From: Tigriopus japonicus
Taxonomy: Eukaryota; Arthropoda; Copepoda; Harpacticoida; Harpacticidae
Direction of reading: 5' to 3'
Length of the DNA: 64,000 bases
NCBI GenBank assembly: GCA_010645155.1
Contig: CM021322.1
Coordinates: 3,555,274 to 3,619,273, forward strand
The stretch's first letter is position 1. Every line of letters starts with the position of its first letter. The notes below the pieces were generated by a model. That model did no database searches. It was not told where the DNA came from and saw nothing but the letters and a program-made list of their open reading frames with translations. A program made the position numbers and the translations under genes. Below, one piece after another: positions 48,935 through 59,097 of this stretch.

Positions 48935-50342
48935 ATGAATCTCGTTTCGGACCGCTTGGGACCGGGTTTAGAACGTGGGACATGCTATGTGCTGGATGGT
49001 GGGATGGCTTCATGCCTCACCAAGCACCTTCCTGAACAAACTGTGGACCATGATCCATTATGGGGCTCTGGTGCCATTCACACTCATCCTGATGCTGTCA
49101 GAGCGGTCCACGAAGAGTTCCTTGAAGCAGGAGCTCAAATTATTACCACCAATACCTATCAATGTTCCCTTGCCATGTTCAAAAGCCACTTAAAACTGGA
49201 TCATCCCCATGAAGATGCACCCAAACTCTTTCCAAAGGCGGTTCAACTAGCTCGAGAGGCAAAGTCAATTTTTAATTTCACTTGGAAACCCAGATAATTC
49301 ATGTCTTCTTTCCAGGCCATTCAAAACGTAAAAGGTCAACCATTTGGTCCAGCTTTAGTAGCTGGATCCATTGGTCCTTATGGCGCTTGTCTGGGGGATG
49401 GATCGGAATATACCGGTGCTTATCTGGACCACGTGTCCAGCGAAGAATTGGAAGCATTCCATTTCGATCGGATTCAAGGCCTTGCCCAAGCAGGGGTCGA
49501 TGTATTAGCCGTCGAATCCCAACCCTCAGTAGCCGAAGCCTTAGGTAGGTTGACTAAAAGTCTGATAATCAATTGGAAATGCCAAATTTAGGTTTACTAC
49601 TATGTTCTTATAGCCATTTTGAACGTGGTGGCAAAGTTTCCCGGGGTATGTTGTTGGATTAGCTTTCAATGCCGGAATGAAAAGGAAACTGCTCGAGGAG
49701 AACCTTTTGAACAAGTGGTCCATGCCTTGTTGAACCATCCGGCTTCCCGGTTCAAGCTCAAAGCCATTGGCGTGAATTGCACCCAACCCGAATTTCTTGG
49801 CCCTTTGCTCATTTTGGCTAACCGAGTTAATAAGGGGGACCAAAAAGTACCATACGTTGTGTATCCGAATAGCGGCGAAAATTGGGACGAAATAAAGAAA
49901 TGTTGGACCGGAGACCAGGTATTGGTTAACAGGGGTTTGATGTTGTGTCGAGACTTCCCTAAAGCATATCTTATTACAGAAAGAAGATTACATTTTGAAT
50001 CATGTTGAAGAATGGATGAACTTAGGAGCGCGTGTTATTGGGGGTTGTTGTCGAATCCAACCGAAAACCATAGCCAAGATCAAAGTCAAAGTGGTTGAAA
50101 ATATCCTGCCTGTGATGGGAAAAGCATTCAAATTGGAGATTCCTGAACCCACGTGGACTTCGATAGAGGGATCGTTCAAAGTTCAGGAGACATCCAAAAG
50201 TGGCAAAGAAAAGAAACGCATCGCCAAAGCCAAAACCGCAGAGCCGATATTTCCCTATCCGTTGATTCCGGGAGTGAATGACTCGACCTCTTTAGATCAC
50301 GTTCATCAAGACATCCTCCAAAGATTTAAACAGAGCTCCTGA
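48935..50342 (+). CDS. Homocysteine S-methyltransferase
   Basis: Four exons (48935-49258, 49316-49544, 49614-49918, 49980-50342) join in phase to 406 residues. The family transfers a methyl group from donors such as S-methylmethionine or betaine to homocysteine, giving methionine; the donor cannot be read from sequence. Visible signatures are LDGGMAS near the N-terminus, ITTNTYQ, LVAGSIGPYG, and the zinc-ligand cysteines in GVNC (Cys240) and GGCCR (Cys309, Cys310). The C-terminal extension after the barrel, about 80 residues and lysine-rich with a distal IFPYPLIPGV, is longer than usual. Intron 1 (57 bp) starts GC, not GT: only GAG|GCAAAG keeps the frame, so it is probably a GC-AG intron. Introns 2 and 3 are 69 and 61 bp GT-AG. 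The next gene begins 91 bp after the stop, with no AATAAA between. Confidence 0.92.
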
Positions 50343-50409
50343 TGAATGATACATTGAAATACAACCTGGCTTTTCTATTTTCTTAAAATATTCCATTACA
50401 CAAGTCAAA

Positions 50410-50421
50410 TTTCTCTTACAG
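50410..50421 (+). promoter_or_regulatory. Splice-acceptor-like site before TRMT2A (possible trans-splice site)
   Basis: TTTCTCTTACAG ends 12 bp before the TRMT2A ATG (context TTTCACCATGG) and lies 79 bp after the upstream stop codon. A cis intron could only begin inside the upstream gene. A spliced-leader acceptor for the second gene of an operon is the simplest reading, provided this animal trans-splices. Confidence 0.45.
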
Positions 50422-50433
50422 AACTCTTTCACC

Positions 50434-53400
50434 ATGGCCAATGAATCGGAGACCAACACTGAAGTGGAAATGAATGAGTCGAAAGAAGAGTCCGTTTTGG
50501 ATAGCGACAAATCGGAACCGGAAAAAGCCACCGAAGCTAAGACCGAATTGTCCAAGAGATCCGAATTCAGTTCTGAGATGTTCAAAATCCAATTGAGTAA
50601 TATTCCCAAAGGAATGCATATTGGTCAAATCAAGAAATTGTTGAAAAAATGGGAAATCAACTATCATAAGCTCAAGCCTACTGGTCCTAAAAATAAGTTC
50701 ATGTTCATCAACTTTGCCAATGATGAAGACCGAAATAAGGCCATTGAAAAGCTCAACGGTCTGAATTATCGTGGTCGAATATTGAAGGCTCACCTTGCTC
50801 AAGCTGCCAAGGATCCATTTTTGAAGAAGAAAGAAGACAATGAACCGGAAGATACTCGACCCACTTTGGTTCGTCTTTTAGAAGCCGTCTGTCCATTATC
50901 GGGATTATCCTATGACGATCAAGTGCAGAAAAAGTTTGATAAATGTGCCGAAATTATGAAAGGATTGTCTCGGGATGTGGTGAAGAGCCTAAGTGGTTTC
51001 AAGATGCTCGATTTCAACTTGGTTGAGAGTAGTATCGCGGTGGTTGAACCAGTTCTAAGATCCCCTGTTATTACTGGATATCGGAATAAGTGCGAGTTTA
51101 CAGTGGGCAGTAATCCGGAGACCAGGGAGATTGTGGTGGGCTTCAGACTTGGAAAATATAAGGAGGGAATTATTAACGTGGCAAACGTGGATGATATTCC
51201 CATTGTGTCGGATGAGGTACGTAGAAAAATATGAGAGAAAGAGATATGGTCTAAAAACATTTGGTTTAGATGAAACAAGTAGCTCGGATGTTCCAAGATT
51301 TCGTGACGAAAACTGGCCTTCCTCCGTACAATATCTGTAGTCAAGAGGGCTATTGGAAACATATCACTGTGCGGTCTAATCGTAAGAATGAGGTGATGGT
51401 GATTGGAGTGATCCGTGGTGATGATCTCAATGAGGAAAAGAAGAAATCCTTGGGCCAAGAGTTTTCCGAGGCCATGACTGCTGCTCCCGAGAAAGTGAAT
51501 GTGGTGTCAGTGTATCTCCAATTTACCCATCACATGAAGAAAGGTAAGGATTGCTCTTTTATTAAATTTTTAATCTTTTGGCATTAATTGATTCAACTTT
51601 AAAACTCGGCAAGAATGACTTGAAGCTAACAACTGATGGCTCATTTTTTGCCTCTCTAGTTCATCTCTAAAGGATCTTTCGTGTGTTTTTACTGTTTATT
51701 TGAGCAAGTTTATTTCAGCCGCTCATTTATGTGCCCAGTGTAGGTAGGCTTTTTATTTAAGTTTGAGATATACTTTTACATCCGGATGGACACTTTTTGA
51801 AATGCACTAGATTATTCGCTTCTTAAACTTGCCTTTTGTAACTTACAACGTAACTTGCAAGAAAATCATGATTTGAAATTGATCGATTCTCCTTAAAACA
51901 GAAAAAAGCTTACAACATAAATAATGGGAGCTTCAATGGGTTGTGTTAGTTGACCCCTCAAATTGACCGACAGCTTCACAAAAAAAGACAAAAACGTTAT
52001 CTTCAAGACACACGGTGATTGAAATTTATTTTTTAGTGTTTGCTCAAATGCCAAGACTTCTAATGACGATTTTTGATGTCAGGGTATCATGATGAATACA
52101 TCTTGTGAATATGTTCATCTTCAGCTCAAATACGTATATTAATTCACTTAAAGCCACTAAAAATCAGCAAATTTTCTCAAACTGATTAAAAGGTATCGAA
52201 AGGGTCGTTAGTTATGAATAAAAGTGCAATTTGGTCAATTTCTATTTAGCAGATAATAAACTATTACGACTTGAAATTTTGAAATTGCATCAAATCCCCC
52301 CTGAAATGCTCCAATTATCTGTAAAATCAATTCTCATGACACACTACACACTTTATCAACGGCGCAAAAATAGGCATATTTTTTGTTTTCTTTCACTTTT
52401 GTCTTACATAAAAAAATAAGTGTATATTATGTTTTAAAACTAACTTAAAGGTTACATTTTTGGACTATTTTTTCTTCGGTAATTAAACATAGTTGGATAG
52501 ACGTAAGTTCATTTTTTTGCAAAATTCCAATGAAAACTGTTTGTTACAAATATTGCACTTTTTGAAACAAAAATTTCCGTTGTATTGCTAATATATTTTT
52601 CAAATATGCACAGATCTTCAAAAGATTTCAGAGTCATAAAAGATGATTTACGAAAAAGATATTAATAAATGAACGCTTTAAGTTAGTTAAAATTCATAAA
52701 AGATATCAATCTTAAAACCAAGCCAGAATCATAGAGAAACGAAAAATTATCATTAAAACCCCAACCCTCACCTCCCAATGGTCTAATGCAAGGGTGTGCA
52801 AACTTATTTAGCAGTGGGCCAAATTGGCCGGACCGTTGGCGCTCGCGGGCCACACCATCCGAAACGGCAAATAATTTCTAGTTTAAAATTCTACAATCTA
52901 TCTATCTACCCTACATATATAATCAATCTTATGTATTTTATAATACTCTCGAGGGCCATGCGAAATCAGCTCGCGGGCCAAGGTTCGCACACCCCTAGTC
53001 TAGTGGATATTCCGCCTCGAATGGCCACTCCTAGGAACCCAGAATGGGCCCCATGACTTTAGATATGGATATGGTATATCAACTGTATATATCCAATGAG
53101 TTGTATTCTCGCAATAAACATTATTATTATTTTTGTGACAATGAAAATATATACTAAATTTCTTGGCAACCACTCCAACATATGGCCGGAGCATTTCATG
53201 GCATAATTTGAAGCATTTTAAAGTTTTAAGGTAATGATAGCCAATAGGGCAATTAAAGTGTGGCTTTGTTGTGTGTTTTCATGGAGCGAGAGCGGGGACA
53301 AGTGCCACGGCTAGCTCGCACTGTGCATGCATTTGAAATGAGACAAATTTCAGCATAACTCAAGCAAATGTGCCAAAATTGTAACATAATGTCTTATTTG

Positions 53401-56400
53401 ACGTAGCTAGACTATTTTTATATTGCTAGAACAAGTCAATGCAACATATTTTCCACAATTTCTTGAATTATGCCAAGTTTTGTCTCTTTGCAAGTGCATG
53501 CACAGTGCTGGTTGGTCGTGACACTTGTCGACGCTTTTGCTCCATGAAAAAGCACAACAAAGCCACACTTCAATTGCCCTATGGGGAATGCTGGCGGTAA
53601 AATTCCACACGTTTCGCACAACCTTTTATTTGCATTCCTCCATTATCTGCTAAATAGATATCGATCAAATCTCGCTTCAATTCGTGACTAAGGACACTCT
53701 TGATATATAATAATATGGTTTGGGAAAATATGTTGGTTTTAAGTGAACTAATATAGTTATTTAAGCTACTTTTATGATGTGCATAATCATAAAATATCTT
53801 GAAAATAACACTCTGACAATAAAAAGCGTCATTAGAAGTCTTGGCATTTGAGCAAACTCTTTCATAGAGCACAGCTAACCACGGTCTCTGCGTTTTGAGA
53901 AAGAGTTTAGCTAGCCCTCTTTTATTTTGATATGAAGGAACGTCTAGTTAAAATGCTAGCGGTCAGCCTTTGAAAATCAAAACAAGAAAATACGCTTCAC
54001 CGCTTACAACTAATCACCCCCAAAATTTGTATCAGTTGTTTGTTTATTGTTTATAGTTTTTTCCACTCCAACACCAAAAAGGTGATTGAGGAGTATTGGA
54101 TATGAGAGGAAGAAGTTCTGCGCTTGCCAATGAATGCTACTTCAACATGTTGCATTCACACTTAACTCTCCGTTTGATTGTTTGATTGTCCTTTGGTAAA
54201 TTCAGGGAGCAAGCGAGATGGGCCTCTGTATACCCACATCAGTGGCCAGGAACGCCTTCAAGAAGAGATTTTGGGGGCTAAGTTCTCGATTTCGCCCGGT
54301 GCGTTCTTTCAAGTCAACGTCCAAGGTGCCGAGCTCCTTTTCAAAACCATTGGGGATTTGGTCAATCTGAATAAGAGGTTCTCCAAAGTATTAGACGTAT
54401 GTTGCGGTACAGGCACCATTGGCATCTGTCTAGCTCCCAGATGTAAGCAGGTGATCGGAGTGGACATCATTGAATCCGCCGTCGAGGATGCCAATCAGAA
54501 CGCAAAGGAAAATGGATTGACCAATACAAATTTCATGGCCGGTGAGTGTTGCAAGTTTATGATTGGATATAAAAGTGTTTACTAAGAACTTCTTATGGGA
54601 TGCTATGCGTTTGGAAACCTTTTATTTTTAGGTTAGTTTTGGGCGTTTTTGGAAACTGTCTTGCGCTTTAACACGTCAAAAACTTAGTGGCTTAACATTT
54701 GAGGGTGACAGAATTCCATCAGGGCGGCCAACATTTTTTGGAGCGACGATGCTCCATCGTCGTAAAGTCAAATCAATGCTAGAAAAGTGCTAGTTGGAAA
54801 ATGGAAAATGTTAGAAAAATGCTACGTTTTAATGCAAAAAGGGAACGCAGCGGCTATTATGCCTATTAGTGAAAACATTGAAATCTCGATTTAACGATCT
54901 CCGATTTAACGATAAATCTCCATCTAATGATAATTCTAGTGGTTACCGTTTTACTACGACTCCATCGACAGTGACTCGATTTAACGAAATACATGTACCC
55001 CTGAAAGGGGATTACACTTAACCTCTTTTTCCCCAATACATAGGAGGGTCCAAAACTCAACAAGTACAAAGTGTTTCTCCCATGTTAAAGGCTCGAGGCC
55101 TGTATCCTTACCACCTCATTTGTGAAAATTTGGCCTAAATGTATGCTTATCTTGTAACAAATTCAAAGGTTTGTCTCATTTTGAAATTCACTCGTTCGTT
55201 TGGTTAGTCAAGAACGTGGGTTAGTGCTTGTGGGAAAAAAAGAATGCTGATTGACCGAGAATAAGTAGCAGTCCGTGAGTAGACTGCCTCATTTCCCGTT
55301 TTGGGCAGAAGGAACGAGTTTTCAAATCAAGAAAGCCGCGGGAGTCAATCAAAATGAAGGGGATGGTTTTGGACCCTTCTGTGTATAAACCTTAAAGGAA
55401 TCGGGCGAAGTTACATGCACTCCCCTTTCAGGGGTACGTGCGATGTACTAGGTGGAGTGAAACTTAACCTCGTTGACCGACAAAATGCAATGCTATTGCA
55501 AAATATGCTTATAGTACCTTGAAGGTCATTCATATTTAGGCATTCATTTCAATGGATTATTGCCCTTCATTTTGTTTCGACAACTGATTGATGTTGACGT
55601 GTTTTGCATCCTGTCGAAAATAGATCAACACGATTTTCGTTTTGTCTTAAAACATTATTTTTTACTAAATAAAATGGCGAAGAAAGCAAAAGAAAAGTTT
55701 AATAAATGTATTGAGATAAATGCTCCGTCAGATCATAACAGTAAATGTTAGTTTTGCCACTTTCGTGGTCTCCAAAAGATCTCAAAGATGTTGTCGAAGG
55801 CCCTCCGAAACAATTACTGATGAAAATGACAAAAAGTTCAGTTTAGTCTTAATGTTAGCTAGCAGCTCACGCACCTTCACTATCCGTTCAGCCAGGCCCA
55901 TTTCATGAACTTTTTTGACGTTTTTATCCGTAAAATTATCTCAGATTCATTTTCAACGTGATGCCAAACGCTGTCAAATGAGCTGTCAAAACAAAATGAA
56001 GGGCAAAAATGCATTGAAATTTGAAGTGAATGCCTAAATATGAATGAACTACAAGCTACTCTAAGCACATTTTGCAGTAGCATTGCGTTTTGTCGGTCAA
56101 GGAGGTTACTTTTCACCCCATCTAGTATTTTGGGGTGAGGACATTATCGTTCAATCGAGATTTCACTGTATTTGAATCTATTTGTTGACTTTAATTTTGG
56201 TGAAATTGAACACAAAATATATTTTTCTACCACTTGCCCAAACTAGTTAAAAACTTTGCCTTCAAAAATTTCCAATGCATTGATTGTGAAATAAATCATA
56301 AAGAGAAAAACAAAATAACTGGCAAGCCTTGCAACACTTAGTTTTGATAACAATTATGAAAAGTTATTTTCTTGAATAAATTAAGGTTTGTAAGAAAGCA

Positions 56401-58199
56401 AACATTATGTTTTAAACGATATTCCTTCAAATTTACTAGGATTAAATTGAAACTAGTGATGTACCAAAAGCGCTTTTTTGTTTCAATTTCACTTATGCTT
56501 CTATGAAATCCAAAAGCAGACATGCATTTTAAAGACTGAAATTTCACACCAAAGTTGAACATTTCTTGGTTCAGAAACCTTTGCAACCTATTTTCCCTAT
56601 TTTATAAAATTTGTAATCTCTCAACATCAAACACATCAACAGTTTAAATTTCAAAGTGAATTTTGCATGTTAAGAATTTTGTAATCAGCTGCTTTTCATT
56701 TCAAAAAAGCCCTCTTTTAACAAAAATGGGTTTGGTTAGAAGCCCTATTTGATCCGTTTTTTTTACTGAAACACTGATTTATCCATTCTAAGTATAAAAG
56801 CTGTTTTTCTGTAGTTGGTGTTGTAGTTCCATCACAAATCTAATCTTTATTTGAGGCAAGTAATGCGTTATGCCCCTTCTCAAGTTGTCTAGACAAAGCC
56901 TGTAAACAGAAATTTGGTTACCTGTACTGTAGAAAGTGCTAGAATAATGCTAAAATGCTATGCAAATTTTTTCGATACGAGAGCCTTTCATATAATGCTA
57001 GAAAGATGCTAAAAATTCGGGCGATGCTTATTAAAATCCTGCAATTCTTTGGCCCTTGAAAAAATGCTAATTTTCAGAAATTAGCATCAAAAAATGCTAG
57101 TTGGCCACACTGAATTCCATTGCATAAAGGAAAGAAGAATGTAGTCATTTTCAAAACAACTGAGTGGTTGTTTATGGTAACAAAGCACAAGTTGGGTCTT
57201 GTAGATTTGCTCAAGTAAGGAAAATTGAGAGGAAATGTTTTGCTGAGCATTTCCGATGTTTTTTGACTGAGTAAAATAATCAAGTGAAAGGTTACACTTG
57301 AACAGGAAAACAAGTGGTTTTGAATAAAAATATGAGAAATTCAAATCTCCAGCAGTACTTTTGAAAGTGGAAAAATTATCTGGAACCACCCATTACCTTT
57401 AGTTTGAAAGGTGCCATCAGAATCACATCACTCTGTAGAAAAGAATAACACCAAATAAATCTTTTTTTTAATTACAACCGAACCACAGACAAGCAGTCGT
57501 AGCGTAGTGGTTGAGCATTCGCCAACTACCCGCAATATCCCTGGTTCGAATCCCCGGGCTTGCCGAGATCTAGCGGCATGTGGTATTAAGTTACATGCAG
57601 TAGTCAAATGGGCGAACCTGGGGTGAATTCCGAGGGTGAGGTAAAAATTAATGCTTATCAAGTGGAGCGGCAATATCCCCATAGTGTGGACAGCCTTTAT
57701 CGGATCGCAGCCTTACGTTCTGGTTCCAGCAAAAACAAACTAATAAACGTACAATTGAACTAGAGCTTCTCTAAATTGAACCACATTATAAGGGAAAAGG
57801 TCATCGTGGGCTGCTCACTTATGGTTCGTTCTTTTCCAATTTCCAGGTCCGGCTGAGCATTTATTGAATAAGATTTGCAAAGAACATGCATCCTCGGAGA
57901 GGACCGTAGCCATTGTGGATCCACCTCGAGCAGGTCTCCATCCAAAAGCCGTTCACGCCATTCGTGCGTCCATGATTGAGAAGTTGGTTTACATCAGTTG
58001 TGATGCCAATGCTGCTATGGGGAACTTTAGTATGTTGACCCGACCTCCGTCCAAAACATTGGCCGGAGATCCATTCATTCCGACCAAAGTGATCCCAGTG
58101 GATCTCTTTCCACAGACCAATCATTTTGAAACCATTCTCATATTTGAGCGATTCCCCATGAACAAACCACTTCTTACGAAGTCGCAATTGATGGAATAA
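50434..58199 (+). CDS. TRMT2A: tRNA (uracil-5-)-methyltransferase homologue A
   Basis: Four exons (50434-51216, 51270-51543, 54206-54541, 57847-58199) join in phase to 581 residues, close to the vertebrate length. The enzyme makes 5-methyluridine at tRNA position 54 using SAM. An RNA-recognition motif spans about residues 48-122 (FKIQLSNIP, NKFMFINFAN). A TrmA-like fold follows: GYRNKCEFTVG, FFQVNVQGAE and the SAM-binding VLDVCCGTGTIG at about 414-425. DPPRAGLHP is at 489, the nucleophile Cys516 is in YISCD, and the general-base Glu559 is in NHFETI. No key residue is missing. Introns are 53 bp, 2.7 kb and 3.3 kb. The large ones are filled with transposons, the last holding nested elements and a SINE close to exon 4. 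It lies directly downstream of homocysteine methyltransferase and may be its operon partner. Confidence 0.94.
52035..52265 (+). repeat. Left arm of degenerate inverted repeat in TRMT2A intron 2
   Basis: It matches the reverse complement of about 53625-53850: TTTGCTCAAATGCCAAGACTT, CTAATGACG, TATATTA.TTCACTTAAA and TATTTAGCAGATAATA. Both arms encode a decayed peptide ending in LADN (FYLADN here, IYLADN in the other arm). They therefore look like two opposed copies of one mobile coding segment and not simple TIRs. Confidence 0.55.
52789..52997. mobile_element. hAT MITE with 8-bp TSD
   Basis: The left end CAAGGGTGTGCAAACTT and the right end, reverse complemented (TAGGGGTGTGCGAACCTT), are inverted repeats. 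The flanks GTCTAATG (52781-52788) and GTCTAGTG (52998-53005) are an 8-bp duplication with one mismatch. The 209-bp interior has GCGGGCCA-type motifs near both ends and no coding. Confidence 0.82.
53004..53130 (-). repeat. Interspersed repeat R2, copy 3
   Basis: On the minus strand it shares TTTATTGCGAGA, CATTGGATATATACAGT and AGTCATGGGGCCCATTCTGG with copies at 17401 and 18870, and ends in ATATCCACT. The hAT MITE inserted next to this end. Confidence 0.7.
53247..53579. mobile_element. MITE with about 130-150-bp TIRs (TA target)
   Basis: The two arms are inverted copies beginning GGGCAATT.AAGTGTGGCTTTG and running through TTCATGGAGC and CACTGTGCATGCA to TCAAG. Only a short core (about 53400-53440) separates them. 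TA dinucleotides flank both ends. A longer relative with the same arms is at 62019-63044. The near-palindrome would form a long hairpin in the TRMT2A pre-mRNA. Confidence 0.8.
53625..53850 (-). repeat. Right arm of degenerate inverted repeat in TRMT2A intron 2
   Basis: It is the inverted partner of 52035-52265. On the minus strand it has an open frame of 97 codons (53872-53579) including HELKRDLIDIYLADN. No protein family is recognised. It may be a transposase fragment. Confidence 0.5.
54876..56170. mobile_element. Nested Tc1/mariner or pogo-like element
   Basis: The left end CATTGAAATCTCGATTTAACG and the right end, reverse complemented (CAGTGAAATCTCGATTGAACG), are terminal inverted repeats of a type widespread among pogo/mariner elements. 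TA follows the right end; the left flank is AA, so the TA target is eroded. Inside are further inverted arms (55445-55585 and 55985-56133). Between them lies a short frame starting MAKKAKEKFNKCIEIN with a CxxC-type CHF/CQFC remnant, but no intact transposase. Confidence 0.7.
55445..56133. repeat. Inner inverted-repeat pair within nested element
   Basis: The left arm 55445-55585 and the reverse complement of 55985-56133 share TACTAG.TGG.GTGAAA, AACCTC.TTGACCGACAAAA, TTCATATTTAGGCATTCA and TTGCCCTTCATTTTGTTT. They enclose about 400 bp. This is either a third, still more deeply nested transposon or the long TIR structure of the pogo-like element. Confidence 0.65.
57487..57740 (+). repeat. tRNA-derived SINE family B
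   Basis: It begins with a tRNA-like head: A box TAGCGTAGTGGTTGAGC and B box GGTTCGAATCCCC at tRNA spacing. An unrelated body follows (CATGTGGTATTAAGTTACATG, GGGCGAACCTGGGGTG). The acceptor and anticodon stems do not pair well, so it is not a tRNA gene. It differs from family A. It ends about 110 bp before TRMT2A exon 4. Confidence 0.65.
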
Positions 58200-58286
58200 T
58201 AATTGAATACCATCTTTCGGTGAGATTGAAACCTGAATCTCACAAAAAAACCGGAATTGTCGGTCGCAGAATGGTCCCAAATCAAT

Positions 58287-58292
58287 AATAAA
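58287..58292 (+). terminator. Poly(A) signal of TRMT2A
   Basis: AATAAA about 90 bp after the TRMT2A stop codon, followed by a T-rich stretch (TCATTTTTATTC). It is a convincing end for the HMT-TRMT2A transcription unit. Confidence 0.65.
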
Positions 58293-58368
58293 AAGTCATT
58301 TTTATTCTTGATTCATATTTTTCCTTTCAAGTTGAACGACTTGCGTTGGTTATCATAACAAGGATCAT

Positions 58369-58614
58369 CCAAGGAGGACGGTATTACGTGGAGTGGGATC
58401 AAGCGAAGGCCCGTTACCGCGTTTGTGTAAATTTTCCTGCGCCATTAATAATAGGCTGGAGTTAATGAAGAAATGCAATATAATTTGGATAGATGTCGTT
58501 TTATTGACATAGGTCATTAAACAAAAGTTCACAAGGGTTCATTGAGTCCAATGAGTCATTGAGTCATAACGCGCCCTCGCTCAATCCCACTCCACGTAAT
58601 ACCGTCCTCCTTGG
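58369..58614. mobile_element. MITE with about 50-bp TIRs and 5-bp TSD
   Basis: The two ends are near-perfect inverted copies beginning CCAAGGAGGACGGTATTACG and continuing TGGAGTGGGAT. ATCAT flanks both sides (58364-58368 and 58615-58619). The 246-bp element has an AT-rich non-coding core and lies just beyond the TRMT2A poly(A) signal. Confidence 0.85.
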
Positions 58615-59097
58615 ATCATTCCACATGTGCAGTCTTTTCTGATTTTTCAACCTCCAAATTTTCACACTTACAGTTCTTTATAGCTGGCGACATATTTTTC
58701 GGCAAAACTAATACTAACTCTTGGGAATACACTACAAGGATTCGTGTTGTGTGACTCTCCAAGTTTTTCCTCTTGACACTCAGCAGAGTTATTAATGCGA
58801 GAATGGAATGGAGTGTGACTTTGCTTCGAATTTTTACTTTCAACAAATTATTCAGAGTTCACTATGCTCTATTATAACTTTGCAATTGTTGTTTTGATAG
58901 TGGATAAATAGTTGGATCATCCTGAAGTTGGTCTATAGAAATGTTATTTTTACATCATTAAAATAAGGTAAAAGTTGGAAGATCGAACTTCAATGCTAAA
59001 ATGGGCATATTTAGGCATCCTTCTATTGTTGCCCAAACTTGGCAATAATTTGTTTATAAGCCATTGACCCAAAAATACTACTTATTCCAAGCTAAAG

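Larger units (their letters stand above)
54720..57112. mobile_element. Non-autonomous hAT element, hosting a nested transposon
   Basis: The ends CAGGGCGGCCAAC and, reverse complemented, CAGTGTGGCCAAC are inverted. A perfect 8-bp duplication AATTCCAT flanks the element (54712-54719 and 57113-57120). The motif AATGCTAG is repeated near both ends (54770-54830 and 56930-57100). The interior is interrupted by a different element (54876-56170). Outside that insertion the hAT part is about 1.1 kb with no transposase. It lies in TRMT2A intron 3. Confidence 0.88.

Noticed and set aside
57487..57560. Possible true tRNA gene
   Set aside because: A and B boxes are present, but the acceptor and anticodon stems do not pair and an unrelated body follows; it is a tRNA-derived SINE.
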